A program made the translations under genes and the position numbers. Shown piece after piece: positions 43,573-53,941 of a stretch of 64,000 nucleotides of DNA (positions are counted from its first letter, which is position 1; every line of letters begins with the position of its first letter). The notes below the pieces were generated by a model that made no database searches, was not told where the DNA came from, and saw only the letters and a program-made list of their open reading frames with translations. The stretch comes from Bacteroidota bacterium. Its GTDB lineage: Bacteria; Bacteroidota; Bacteroidia; Chitinophagales; LD1. The stretch lies in NCBI GenBank assembly GCA_016722375.1, contig JADKJG010000009.1, positions 1 to 64,000 on the forward strand, in the 5' to 3' direction.

Positions 43573-46500
43573 ATGAGAATATCTTTTATAACATTTATTG
43601 GACTGGTATTGTGCCTTTCGTTACGGGCTCAAACACTCACCTCATTTCCCAAAGACCCAGACGAATTTGTGAAGGAGTTAGACCGGTTTATGACTGCCGG
43701 AAGGGCGGATAAAAATATTGAAGCAATAGCTGCATTTAAAAAAATGCAGAAGGAGGGTAAGATATCAAATACGCTTATCGAAAGTATGGTTACACCCTGC
43801 AATGCCATGCTTTCGCGTACGATGTCACCTGCACCATATTACTATAACTACATTAATGCGGTGATGAACTTGGCGGCAAGTGGGCAGGCAGAGTCTAACT
43901 TTATTGAATGGAACAGGATACTGACTGAAGTAATTAAAAATCAGAAGAAAGGCGACAACAACCAGTTTCTTAAGTTTATAGAGTTCTCCAATAATTTCTT
44001 TCAACAGAATACGCTGTATTCAACCAATGCTAAAACATGGAAGGTAGATGCCAATAGCTATAGGCTGCTTTATGAAGACCAAAAGCCTCTTGTCCGATTT
44101 TCTACAACTAATTTGATAGGTGCTACTACCGGAGATACGATTTATGTTCATGAAACCTCTGGCGATTATTTCCCTTTGGAAACGAGATGGGCGGGTAAGT
44201 CGGGCAAGGTAGATTGGGCGCGGTCTGGCTTAGATCCTTCTAAAGTGTTTTGCACCTTCAATAACTATTCAGTGAATGTCACTGGTTTCGGCTATGTCGT
44301 TGATACCGTTACTTTCTATTATAAGGACTATTTCAATTTTCCACTCATCGGAAGGCTTACGGATAAATTGGTTTCCGGTCCCTCTGACTCTTCGCGAATT
44401 ACATACCCACGATTCGATTCGTACACTGCCGGTATAACGATTAAGGATATTGCCCCCAATGTTTCATATACCGGAGGATTCAGTTTGAATGGAAGCAAAG
44501 TTTTGGGTAGCAGTTCCATGTTTGAAAAGCCCATGCTGACATTTTATGCGGCGGATGGCAAAACAAAAGTTCTTTCGGCCAGGGCAAATTCGATTTCTAT
44601 CAAAAAAGGAGAGGAATTAAGTGCAGATAGAGCAGAGATTTCTATCTACTTCGGTACAGACTCCATTTATCATCCTCAATTGAGTTTGGTTTACAAAGTG
44701 GCCAAGAAGGAAATGCGGCTTCTTCGCGGAGAAACCGGCATGGGGAAGGCAAAATTTGTAGATTCCTATCACAACTATGAATTCTTGACGGATGCGATTT
44801 ACTGGAATGTTGATTCCCCCATTCTGAATTTGAAAATTCTTTCGGGCGTTGGTCATAAACCCGGCATATATGAATCAGTAAATTATTTCAGTAAGGATGT
44901 AATTCGGAAGACCCAGGGACTAGCTTTCTACGAACCGCTTTCTGTCTTGAAGAAGTTGTATGAGAAAATAGGATACAGGGAAATCAACGTGAGTGATTTT
45001 GCAAAGGCATTGGATCCCAATTTGAAAGATGGAGAAGTAAAGTCCTTGCTATACAGTTTGGTGGAGAATGGTTTTATTGGCTACAATGAAGATCAGAGTA
45101 CGATAGTTATTAAGGATAAGGCATTGAATTATGTCCTTGCTAACGCCAAGAAAATTGATTATGACATTATTCAAATTAAATCGGCTCCAAAATCCAGCAA
45201 TGACTTTATTAATCTTGGGAACAGCAACATTGATTTGAAAGGTGTTTTTGAGGTGCCGATCAGCGATACGGCCTATGTATTTTTTCATCCAAGGGATAGT
45301 AGCGTCAGCTTGCAGAAAGATCGAAACATGGAGTTTGATGGAGTAGTTTTCGCTGGAAGAACCGATTTAATAGGAGAAAAGTTTAAGTTCCAATATGCCC
45401 CTTTCACTGTTGAACTTACGAAGGTAGATACCATGAGGCTATACCTTCCGGACAGCAGCAACAGGACTGATCTTATGGGAAGGCCAATATTGGTTCCGAT
45501 GAAATCCAAGGTGGAAGGAATCAAAGGATTACTTGAGATTGATGCTCCGATCAATAAATCAGGACGAAGTCGTCTGACACAATTTCCGAAGCTATATAGC
45601 CGCGATAAATCTTTTGTCTATTACGATGACCCCGAAGTAGCCAAAGGGGCTTACGGACGTAAAAGTTTCTTCTTTGAAATTGAGCCTTTTCAACTTGATA
45701 GCTTAAACAATTTTAACCCGGATATTATTAACTGGTCCGGCAAGCTTGTATCCGGCGGAATTTTCCCCGAAATAGATGACAGCATACACCTGCAACGGGA
45801 TGGCTCTCTTGGTTTTAAGTCAGAAACCCCACCGGAGGGATATGATTTATATGGAGGGAAGGGAAAGTACTATGGTAAATACGAATTGAATTACAGTGGC
45901 TTACAGGGTAGCGGTAGGATTACGCACAGTACGGCAGAGTTCAAGGCGGATGACGTGCGCCTCTATCCTGATTCGCTACGGGCAACAACAGATACGTTTG
46001 CAATCGCTAAGACATTTGAAGGTGTTCAAACCCCGGCGGTTTTGGGAGTTTCAGATATGATTTTTTGGCGTCCGGCGAATGACAGCATGTTTATCAGTAT
46101 GCTTAATAAGGATCTTCCCTTTGCTATGTACGATGATGGCTTTACAACTTTCAAAGGGGACCTGCTTTTAACGGATAAAGGGTTGAATGGAAACGGAACA
46201 CTAGATTGGAACGAAGCTACCTTAGCATCCAACCAATTTGTATTTAAAACAATGGACCTTGCAGCCGATACTGCTTCCTTAAACATTAAAACCACCGGCG
46301 ATAAGGTAACCTTTAAGACTCCCGATGTTTCGGCAAAGGTTGACTTCAAGACTCGGATAGGTGAATTTGTTTCTAATCAAAAGAACATTCCTACTGACTT
46401 TTCATACAATCAATATACCACTGCTATCAACGAATTTAAGTGGTTTATGGATCAGAAAATTCTCGACTTCAAAGCCCCGCAAGATGGCCCCGGTGAATAT

Positions 46501-49218
46501 TTTACCTCGACCAAGAAGGAACAGCAGGGTTTGAATTTCTTGGGTAAACGTGCTACTTACAACTTGGTTTCATCGCTTCTTCGCGTGGAGCAGGTTCCCG
46601 AAATACGGGTAGCTGATGCCCTCGTTATTCCGGATAGTGGCGTAGTGATTATAGAAGAAGAAGCACGGATGCATCAATTGCGGAATGCAGTGATTGTGGC
46701 AGATACCATTAATAAAAATCACACCTTCGAAAATTGTGTGGTGGATATATTCAGCAAAACAGAGCTAAAAGCAGTTGGGGATTATACATATACCACTAAG
46801 GACTTGAAACAGACAGTGAACTTCGGTGATATTTCCTGCAAGTTAGATAAGGAAGGGAAGAAGCGAAAGCAGGTGGATGTTTACAGGCTAGAAGCCCGTG
46901 CTATCATTGATGAGAAACAAAACTTCGTTTTATACCCTGATGTGAAATTCAACGGAGAGATTAATATTCTGGCCGTAAACCCAACTATACGGCTCAAGGG
47001 ATACTCAAAAATTGAACTAAAATACCCCAAAGCAGTTACCGATGATTTCTTTATTGACCAAGATGTAAACCGCGATACGCTGGGATTGAGGTATGACACC
47101 ACCGTGCGTAATGCTAATGGAAATCTTTTGTCTGCAGGTATTCATCTCAGCCCCAATCCAGAGGCGCCAACTATGTACGCTACTCTATTATCGCCTAAGC
47201 TGGATAATAAAGATTTAACCATTTTTCAGGCTACGGGTATTCTGGCTCAGGAACCTAATGGTGAATATCTTTTTGGCGATGAAAAAAGAATCCGGGAAAA
47301 AGCAATTCAGGGGAACGTACTTAGATACAGAGATGTCAACGGGGCAATCAATGCTGAAGGCAAAATAAATTTGGGAGTGAATCTGGGAGTTATAAAAACT
47401 ATATCAGCCGGGAGAATAGAAACTAAATTAGACAGCGGTATATTTAAGTTCAATCTTAGCTTGGGTATAGATGCTCGTTTAGATGATAAAATTCAGGATC
47501 GCATGGAGTTCTTTATGGTCGGTGACAATGCAGACCAAAAAGATATCAGCTATGAAAGTGAAGCGCAGAAGAAGGCTATAAGCGATTTGATGGACGAAAA
47601 GGACGATCGCAAGTTGTTGGAGGATTTTAATCAGTCCGGAGCTTTCGTAAAACGCCCAAAGGGTTTAACGCATAATATGGTTTTTAGCGATGTAAATTTT
47701 GTATTTGATAAAGAAGACTTGTCTCTTCGCTCGGTGGGTAAGTTGGGTGTCGCAATGATTGGTAAGAAAGTAATCAATAAAAAACTAGAAGGTTATATCG
47801 AATTTCAATATAAGGAAGGAGGAGACGTGCTCACAATCTATTTACAAACGGGAACTAAAGACTGGTTCTACTTTGAATATAGGCCCGGTACGCTAAACAT
47901 CCTTTCCTCTTACAACGATGTAAATAAACTCATCACTGCAACTTCGCCTGATAAGCGTAAGATTAAAGGGGACAATAACCGATTCTATTATTACACACTG
48001 GGATCCTCGCTCAATCGGGAAGATTTTGTCAGTTATATGAAAGATAAAGAGTCTGGTGTAGTACGTGCGCGCCCCGAACCTAGAATTGAAGTTTCCGAAC
48101 CGGTGGAATTGCCGCTCGATTCTTTAATGCCGAACGACTCCACCAATCTCCCGGATTCGTTGGGACATCAATTGCAAATGGAGGATCCTTATAAAAAGAA
48201 CAAGTCAAGAAACCGAAAGGGAGTAGATCAGGACGGGGCAAATGATGAAAAGGTTATCCCGGAACCGGTGATAGAAAAGAGCAAAAAGAAGAAATCAAAG
48301 AAAGCGGCTGAAGAAGAAATGGATTATTATCAGGATCCATCTTCTAATCTAAAGGAGAGGCAGAAGGAGATGGAACAAATGCGTCAACAGGGCGATGGTA
48401 TTCTTTCCGGTCCGCCGCCAGATCGAAATAAACCCGCTATAGAACCGTTGCCGATAAAGGAAGATTCCAGTTCTATCCGGGAAGACCTTAAAGAAAAGGT
48501 CGTTCCAAAAGAGGACTCTAATTTTACACCTGATGTTCAGAAGCCATCTCCAAAGATACCTGATAGCATTGCCCCAATAATAGAACCTGTAACAACAGAT
48601 TCCGCGGCAAAACTTCCAACTACGCAACCTCAGGAGGTGATGCCGGAACCGGTCAAAGCAGATTCTATTCCAGCACAAGAAAATGTTGCTCCTCAGGAGA
48701 GAAAACAAGAATTAGCGCCTCCGGTCGAAGAAGTAAAACCCGCACCGGTGCAGCCTGAACCTCTAAAGGAGAATTCTGTGGTGCCTAATGAAGAACCCAA
48801 ACCGGAAGTCCCTGCTAAAGAAGATTTGAAGACCGAACCAGTACAACCCGAACTTCTCAAAGAGGAACCTAAACTAGAGGCAATCCCGACGGAAGAGGCA
48901 AAACCAAAACCACTAGAGGAAAAACCTATAGCTCCAATTGAAGAACCCAAGCAAGAGGTTTTGCCATCAGAGGAAGTTAAACCAACGCCAGAATTACCCA
49001 AAGAGAATCTAAAACAGGAAACTGCTCCTCCAGTTGAGGAAGTAAAACCTGAGACGATACAGCCGGCCCCTCCTAAAGACGATGCAAATCTTCCCGTAGG
49101 AGATGTCAAGCCAACGGAACCTGAGCCTCCTATCTCTTTGCCGGATACTGAACCGTTTAAAACGGATACCATCGTTCCCCAGCCTCAAACAATTCCATCT
49201 GATACTATACCCAAATAG
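43573..49218 (+). CDS. Giant secreted protein of unknown function with Pro/Glu-rich tail
   Basis: The start is the ATG at 43573 (MRISFITFIGLVLCLSLRAQ, a signal peptide ending in RAQ); the longer open frame overlaps prmA. About 1881 residues. The first ~1500 residues are beta-rich and repetitive in character, with many 'DSI' and 'F-x-G-x-L' strands and no family I recognise. Residues ~1500-1881 are Lys-rich and then a Pro/Glu/Lys repeat tail (EEVKPAPVQPEPLKE ... EEPKPEVPAKE ...). A periplasmic or outer-membrane location is inferred. The tail resembles periplasm-spanning linkers. It starts 16 bp after prmA and could be read from the same transcript. Confidence 0.85.
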   Translation: MRISFITFIGLVLCLSLRAQTLTSFPKDPDEFVKELDRFMTAGRADKNIEAIAAFKKMQKEGKISNTLIESMVTPCNAMLSRTMSPAPYYYNYINAVMNLAASGQAESNFIEWNRILTEVIKNQKKGDNNQFLKFIEFSNNFFQQNTLYSTNAKTWKVDANSYRLLYEDQKPLVRFSTTNLIGATTGDTIYVHETSGDYFPLETRWAGKSGKVDWARSGLDPSKVFCTFNNYSVNVTGFGYVVDTVTFYYKDYFNFPLIGRLTDKLVSGPSDSSRITYPRFDSYTAGITIKDIAPNVSYTGGFSLNGSKVLGSSSMFEKPMLTFYAADGKTKVLSARANSISIKKGEELSADRAEISIYFGTDSIYHPQLSLVYKVAKKEMRLLRGETGMGKAKFVDSYHNYEFLTDAIYWNVDSPILNLKILSGVGHKPGIYESVNYFSKDVIRKTQGLAFYEPLSVLKKLYEKIGYREINVSDFAKALDPNLKDGEVKSLLYSLVENGFIGYNEDQSTIVIKDKALNYVLANAKKIDYDIIQIKSAPKSSNDFINLGNSNIDLKGVFEVPISDTAYVFFHPRDSSVSLQKDRNMEFDGVVFAGRTDLIGEKFKFQYAPFTVELTKVDTMRLYLPDSSNRTDLMGRPILVPMKSKVEGIKGLLEIDAPINKSGRSRLTQFPKLYSRDKSFVYYDDPEVAKGAYGRKSFFFEIEPFQLDSLNNFNPDIINWSGKLVSGGIFPEIDDSIHLQRDGSLGFKSETPPEGYDLYGGKGKYYGKYELNYSGLQGSGRITHSTAEFKADDVRLYPDSLRATTDTFAIAKTFEGVQTPAVLGVSDMIFWRPANDSMFISMLNKDLPFAMYDDGFTTFKGDLLLTDKGLNGNGTLDWNEATLASNQFVFKTMDLAADTASLNIKTTGDKVTFKTPDVSAKVDFKTRIGEFVSNQKNIPTDFSYNQYTTAINEFKWFMDQKILDFKAPQDGPGEYFTSTKKEQQGLNFLGKRATYNLVSSLLRVEQVPEIRVADALVIPDSGVVIIEEEARMHQLRNAVIVADTINKNHTFENCVVDIFSKTELKAVGDYTYTTKDLKQTVNFGDISCKLDKEGKKRKQVDVYRLEARAIIDEKQNFVLYPDVKFNGEINILAVNPTIRLKGYSKIELKYPKAVTDDFFIDQDVNRDTLGLRYDTTVRNANGNLLSAGIHLSPNPEAPTMYATLLSPKLDNKDLTIFQATGILAQEPNGEYLFGDEKRIREKAIQGNVLRYRDVNGAINAEGKINLGVNLGVIKTISAGRIETKLDSGIFKFNLSLGIDARLDDKIQDRMEFFMVGDNADQKDISYESEAQKKAISDLMDEKDDRKLLEDFNQSGAFVKRPKGLTHNMVFSDVNFVFDKEDLSLRSVGKLGVAMIGKKVINKKLEGYIEFQYKEGGDVLTIYLQTGTKDWFYFEYRPGTLNILSSYNDVNKLITATSPDKRKIKGDNNRFYYYTLGSSLNREDFVSYMKDKESGVVRARPEPRIEVSEPVELPLDSLMPNDSTNLPDSLGHQLQMEDPYKKNKSRNRKGVDQDGANDEKVIPEPVIEKSKKKKSKKAAEEEMDYYQDPSSNLKERQKEMEQMRQQGDGILSGPPPDRNKPAIEPLPIKEDSSSIREDLKEKVVPKEDSNFTPDVQKPSPKIPDSIAPIIEPVTTDSAAKLPTTQPQEVMPEPVKADSIPAQENVAPQERKQELAPPVEEVKPAPVQPEPLKENSVVPNEEPKPEVPAKEDLKTEPVQPELLKEEPKLEAIPTEEAKPKPLEEKPIAPIEEPKQEVLPSEEVKPTPELPKENLKQETAPPVEEVKPETIQPAPPKDDANLPVGDVKPTEPEPPISLPDTEPFKTDTIVPQPQTIPSDTIPK

Positions 49219-49239
49219 AATCTATAAATGGTTGGTGTG

Positions 49240-49264
49240 GAGTCTGTTCAATAAAGGGTGTCGG
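49240..49264 (+). repeat. Transposon-end-like motif, weak copy
   Basis: GAGTCTGTTCAATAAAGGG followed by TGTCG. It shares the TCTGTTCAATAAA block with copies 1-3 and lies 20 bp after the giant gene's stop. A further weak match, GGACTGTTCTAAAAC, occurs about 120 bp later. Confidence 0.45.
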
Positions 49265-49413
49265 AGTTTAAAGCTGGAATATCCTATCTAATGCATCCGT
49301 GCAATAATTCCCCTCGCCTTTTATGGGCGTTCCATTGAACAAGTATTTGCCATCTTCCTAAAATAAATGGACTGTTCTAAAACTTTTTTGACAAACCATT
49401 GTTATGGATAGAT

Positions 49414-49920
49414 ATGATAAACATATTCCTAGTCCTCCTTGCTTTTGCCGGCATGGAAGCTATAGCACATTTTGCACACAAGTACATCATGCACGGCTTT
49501 CTTTGGTCGCTACATAAATCACACCATCAAAAGGGACGCACTTTTTTTGAACGCAATGACTGGTACTTTCTCATTTTTGCCACTCCCGGAATCGCGTTGC
49601 TCTTTTTAGGTATTTCGAATGATTTCAATTGGATGTTTTTCATCGGTTTAGGAATATCACTCTACGGAATGACTTACCTAGTGGTTCACGACGTAATAAT
49701 CCATCAGCGGATTAAATGGTTGAAGCGACTGGATAACAGCTATATCCGGGCTTTGCGACGTGCCCATAAAGATCATCATGCTGAAACGGATAAGAATGCC
49801 GCCCGTTCTTATGGCATGTTGTGGATAGATAGAAAGTATTTTGCGTCTTCGGCAAGGTTAGACAAAGTAAGGGTCTATAGCCAAATCCGTTTTTTTTGTG
49901 AGCGGGATTATCCCTTTTAG
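49414..49920 (+). CDS. crtZ: Beta-carotene hydroxylase-like (CrtZ/fatty acid hydroxylase family)
   Basis: The start is set at the ATG at 49414 (MINIFLVLLAFAGMEAIAHF); a TTG at 49399 is less likely. About 168 residues, four helices. The di-iron histidine clusters are HFAHKYIMH, HKSHHQK, HDVIIHQR and HKDHHAE, the CrtZ pattern. It would hydroxylate beta-carotene rings towards zeaxanthin. It lies at the head of the carotenoid cluster 49414-54604. The final segment (VYSQIRFFCERDYPF) differs from my expectation for the family, so a small C-terminal error cannot be excluded. Confidence 0.85.
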   Translation: MINIFLVLLAFAGMEAIAHFAHKYIMHGFLWSLHKSHHQKGRTFFERNDWYFLIFATPGIALLFLGISNDFNWMFFIGLGISLYGMTYLVVHDVIIHQRIKWLKRLDNSYIRALRRAHKDHHAETDKNAARSYGMLWIDRKYFASSARLDKVRVYSQIRFFCERDYPF

Positions 49921-49977
49921 TTTCTTTGCCGTTCTATTTAATAATCTAAAAATCACCCAAGATTCGCTTCTTCAAAT

Positions 49978-50855
49978 ATGGCTCATTATTCAATTAAGGA
50001 TGTAGAACTTCTTTCAGGAGTCAAGGCGCACACCTTGCGTATATGGGAACAGCGCTATGATTTTTGCGGCCGCAGCGTACGGAGACCAATATCCGGTATT
50101 ACACAGACGAGCAACTGCGGAAAATTCTGAATGTCAGCCTGTTGAACAGAAACGGATACAAGATTTCCAAGATTGCAGAGATGACCGAAGCAGACCTCAA
50201 AAACGAGGTGATTCAAATAGCTAATCAGACCCATACAAGTGATAACCTGCTCGACGCACTCACTCAATCTATGATTGATTTTGATGAAAGTCGTTTTGAG
50301 CGCACACTTTCTACCGCCATACTAAAAAATGGTTTTGAAGAATCTTTTACGCATACCGTCTTCCCATTTCTGGTTCGGACCGGTATTCTATGGGCTGCGG
50401 GAACGATCAAACCGGCGCAGGAACATTTTATCACAAACCTGATACGCCGTAAGTTGTCAGTTGCCATTGATGCACAGCAGGAAGAACCACTTAAAAATGC
50501 ACGCAAATTTGTTTTGTTTCTTCCAGAAGGTGAAACCCACGAGTTGATGCTGCTATTCATTGAATTTATTCTGCGAAAAAACCGGCAACGCGTCGCATAT
50601 TTGGGTAATTCGTTGCCCATTGATGATGTTGCTTTTATCAATGAAGTATTTCAACCAGATTATTTCATTACCTATCTCACCTCGGCACAAACCGAATTGC
50701 CTCTGAAGAAATTTGTGCAAAAAATGTCAAAGTCTTACCCCGACCGAACTTTGCTCATTGGCGGCCAACAAGCAGAAACCATCCAATTTCGTCTCCCTGC
50801 TAATGTCAAGGTCATTCATTCGGTAGAAGACTTGATGCAGTATCTATCAGCTTAA
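49978..50855 (+). pseudogene. MerR/CarH-like AdoCbl-dependent light-responsive regulator, frameshifted
   Basis: The ATG at 49978 begins MAHYSIKDVELLSGVKAHTL then RIWEQRYDF, a MerR helix-turn-helix. Near 50058 the reading frame shifts, where one T appears missing from a T run. The other frame continues RPQRTETNIRYYTDEQLRKI through a helical and B12-binding module. W-x9-E-H is present (W, AAGTIKPAQ, EH), and GETHELM resembles the ExHxxG cobalamin histidine motif with Met in place of Gly. These are the marks of CarH-type photoreceptor repressors, which release carotenoid promoters in light. Its place between crtZ and the sigma/crtIB genes supports that role. Confidence 0.75.
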
Positions 50856-50942
50856 GGCTGATTTCCTATCCTCTTTCTTGGTAAAAAACGCTATGCTTTT
50901 TCAAGTCATAGCCATGTCTGGCTCATAATAGGCTACTTTATA

Positions 50943-51009
50943 TTGTTTAACTAAATTAACAATAAAGGTAAACAGTTTGTTCGTTTTATTCAAATAGTTC
51001 TTATTTTTG
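50943..51009 (+). promoter_or_regulatory. Promoter/operator region before the carotenoid sigma gene
   Basis: An imperfect dyad TTGTTTAACTAAATTAACAA (50943-50962) precedes TTTG at 50976-50979 and TATTTTTG at 51002-51009, the last matching the TAnnTTTG -7 box. The dyad is a candidate operator for the CarH-like protein. That assignment is inference. Confidence 0.4.
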
Positions 51010-51027
51010 TTCAACAAAATAAATAAA

Positions 51028-51564
51028 ATGATAAACACTATTCAATCCTCCTCACCTGAAAAGCTAATGACAGCTTATGAATCTATCCTGCGCTCCTTTG
51101 CTATCAAACTGACTAAAAGCAAAAATGAAAGCGACGATTTGTTGCAAGAAACTTATTACAGAGCCTTAGTGAACTGGGAAAGGTTTACGGATGGTACCAA
51201 CATGAAGGCCTGGTTACTTACCATCATGCGAAACATCTTCATCAATAACTACCGCCGAATAAAAAACGGTTATGTACATGCCACTGCTACCGAGAAGCAA
51301 TTTGATTTTTCAATGGCGCGCCGTACTGACAATAATGCATCCATCAATACTTTTATCAGCGATGATTTGGCCAAAGCTATGAAAGGAGTGAGTAAAGACT
51401 TCACAGAACCATTTCTACTATACCATCAGGGATTTCAGTATCAGGAGATTTCCGAGATGATGAATCTTCCATTAGGTACTGTCAAGAGCCGGATATTTTT
51501 TGCCCGTCGAGAGATGAAAGAAAGACTAGCTGAGATGGGCATTCACAATGCATCCTACAACTGA
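51028..51564 (+). CDS. ECF-type RNA polymerase sigma factor
   Basis: The start is set at the ATG at 51028 (MINTIQSSSPEKLMTAYESI); a TTG at 51007 is possible. About 178 residues. Sigma region 2 is SDDLLQETYYRALVNWERF ... MKAWLLTIMRNIFINNYRR. Region 4 is EPFLLYHQGFQYQEISEMM, with NLPLGTVKSRIFFARREMKE. It probably drives the crt genes or a light/stress regulon. No anti-sigma gene is adjacent. The stop overlaps the crtI start (TGATG). Confidence 0.9.
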   Translation: MINTIQSSSPEKLMTAYESILRSFAIKLTKSKNESDDLLQETYYRALVNWERFTDGTNMKAWLLTIMRNIFINNYRRIKNGYVHATATEKQFDFSMARRTDNNASINTFISDDLAKAMKGVSKDFTEPFLLYHQGFQYQEISEMMNLPLGTVKSRIFFARREMKERLAEMGIHNASYN

Positions 51565-53055
51565 TGAAAAATTCCCCAAAGAAGGTAGTAGTCATTGGAG
51601 GCGGTTTTGCCGGATTATCAGCCGCCTCTATTCTGGCGCAGCAAGAACACGCAGTCACTCTTCTGGAGAAGAACGACTCCTTGGGTGGTCGTGCCCGAGT
51701 TTGGGATCAGGACGGTTTTTTGTTTGACATGGGTCCTAGTTGGTATTGGATGCCCGAAGTGTTTGAGAAGTTTTATAACCGTTTTGGCAAAACCACTTCT
51801 GATTTTTATACGCTGAAAAGATTAGACCCTTCCTATCAGGTTTATTTTGGTAAAGAAGAGACCTTGAAAGTTCCCGCCTCTGTAGAAGAAACTATTCTCT
51901 ACTTTGAAAAAACAGAAGTAGGGGCCGGTGAAAAACTTAGAGCATTTCTGAAAGAAGCGAAATATAAATATGAGATCGCTATGACTGACTATGTCCACCG
52001 TGTCAGCGATTCTATATTCGAGTTTGTTAATCTTCAAACTATAACAAGCGCCTTTCGACTGAATATGTTTCAGTCATTACGAAAGAGTATCCGCGGTCTT
52101 TTCAAACATCCTCATCTAGTCAGCCTCTTAGAGTTTCCGGTATTGTTTCTGGGTGCTACACCTGAAAACACTCCTTCGCTTTATAGCATGATGAACTATG
52201 CCGACCTCTCGCTGGGCACTTGGTATCCTATGGGGGGGATGCACCAAATAGTTCGCGCAATGGAAAGTATCGCCCGCGAACAACAGGTTGAAATTGTAAC
52301 CGGTGCCGAGGTGACAAAAATTGAAGTGAAAAACGGCCAAGCCCAAAGAGTACATACCGCCACCAATACTTACGAAGCCGATATTGTATTGGCTGGTAGC
52401 GATTATGAACATACTGAACAGCATCTGTTGGATAAAACCAATCGGGTATATGGCGAATCTTACTGGGAAAAGACAACTATGGCTCCCTCGTCCCTGATCT
52501 TTTATCTTGGGGTGAATCGAAAAATTCCACGTCTGCTTCACCATAATTTGTTTTTCGATAAAGATATGGAGCAACATGCCCGTGAGATTTACGAACAACC
52601 TCATTGGCCCACTGACCCATTATTCTATGTATGCGCTCCTTCCATAACGGATGATTCAGTGGCGCCTGCGGGTATGGAAAATATTTTCATCCTTATGCCA
52701 CTTGCCGCCGGACTGCACGATAGTCCCGAACTGCGAGAAACGTATTTCAATGTACTCATTCAACGCCTCGAGGCTTTTGCTGGCGAACCTTTTCAGGAGA
52801 ACATTGTTTTGAAAGAAGTTATTGTATCAACGATTTCAAGAATGACTACCATGCCTATAAAGGGAATGCCTATGGTCTGGCAAATACATTGCGACAAACC
52901 GCATTTATGAAACCCAAAATGAAATCATCGAAAGTGAAAAATCTTTTTTATACCGGACAGTTAACCGTGCCTGGTCCCGGTGTTCCGCCTGCCATCATTT
53001 CAGGTCAAACAGCCGCCGGAGAAATCAACCGCCTGATAGCAAAAGGCAAACTGTA
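51564..53055 (+). pseudogene. crtI: Phytoene desaturase, frameshifted near the C-terminus
   Basis: The N-terminal dinucleotide-binding motif is VVVIGGGFAGLSAASILAQQ, with GGRARVWDQDGFLFDMGPSW as in CrtI. In the first frame a stop follows CDKPHL at 52910. The other frame, entered near 52810-52825 at AAAGAAG, restores YHAYKGNAYGLANTLRQTAF and the C-terminal GQLTVPGPGVPPAIISGQTA to a stop at 53053-53055. The enzyme would convert phytoene to lycopene. If the base loss is real, the conserved C-terminus is lost and the pathway is blocked here. Confidence 0.85.
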
Positions 53056-53077
53056 AATTCAAGATAAACCCATCCTT

Positions 53078-53941
53078 ATGTTTACTCTATACGAAAAGAC
53101 CGCCGCTGATTGCAGCCGGATGATTACCGAAAATTACAGCACCAGTTTTTCGCTTGGCATCCGTATGCTGCACAAAAACTTTCGTGAACCTGTTTATAAT
53201 ATATATGCCCTAGTGCGCTATGCCGACGAAATCGTGGATTCTTTTCACGCCTACGATAAGCGCAATCTTTTATCTAAATTCAAACAAGAAACTTTTGAAG
53301 CGATCGAAAGTGGCATCAGCATGAATCCCGTGATTTATTCATTTCAGAAAACAGTCAACAAGTACCAGATACCGCTCGATTTGATTCAGGCATTTTTTAA
53401 AAGTATGGAAACTGACTTGTCGCAAAACATTCACGAAAAGGAAAGCTATGAAGCATACATTTACGGCTCCGCCGAAGTGGTAGGGCTGATGTGCCTACGG
53501 GTATTTGCCGATGGAGATGAAGTGCTCTTTAACCAACTCAAAACTCCCGCACGAGCGCTAGGGGCGGCTTTCCAAAAGGTGAATTTTCTGCGTGATATTA
53601 AAAACGACCACGACGAACTGGGCCGTATTTATTTTCCCGGAGTGGATTTCAAAGACCTGCAAAAAGAGGCGAAACATAAAATAGAAGAAGAGATCCTTCA
53701 GGACTTCAACCGAGCGCTTACCGGTATTCTGCTGCTACCTATTGGCTCCAGAGTGGGAGTGAAGCTCGCTTACAATTATTACATAAAGCTGTTTGAAAGA
53801 ATCAGAAAAGTGCCCCCCGCTCAAATTCAAAACACACGAATCCGTGTGCCAGATATTCAAAAAGCACTCATCTTCGTTTCTACTTTTCTTCAACAGAAAA
53901 TGGATGACTTCTGGCTATCGCCCAGTCCTACACTGTCATGA
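53078..53941 (+). CDS. crtB: Phytoene synthase (squalene/phytoene synthase family)
   Basis: 287 residues. The two Asp-rich motifs are YADEIVDSFHAYD and RDIKNDHDELGRIYFP. YIYGSAEVVGLMC and ALGAAFQKVNFLRD are also typical. It condenses two geranylgeranyl diphosphates to phytoene. The stop overlaps the next ATG. Confidence 0.93.
   Translation: MFTLYEKTAADCSRMITENYSTSFSLGIRMLHKNFREPVYNIYALVRYADEIVDSFHAYDKRNLLSKFKQETFEAIESGISMNPVIYSFQKTVNKYQIPLDLIQAFFKSMETDLSQNIHEKESYEAYIYGSAEVVGLMCLRVFADGDEVLFNQLKTPARALGAAFQKVNFLRDIKNDHDELGRIYFPGVDFKDLQKEAKHKIEEEILQDFNRALTGILLLPIGSRVGVKLAYNYYIKLFERIRKVPPAQIQNTRIRVPDIQKALIFVSTFLQQKMDDFWLSPSPTLS

Noticed and set aside
49399..49413. TTG start for the CrtZ-like protein
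   Set aside because: The ATG 15 bp downstream gives the usual start just before the first membrane helix.
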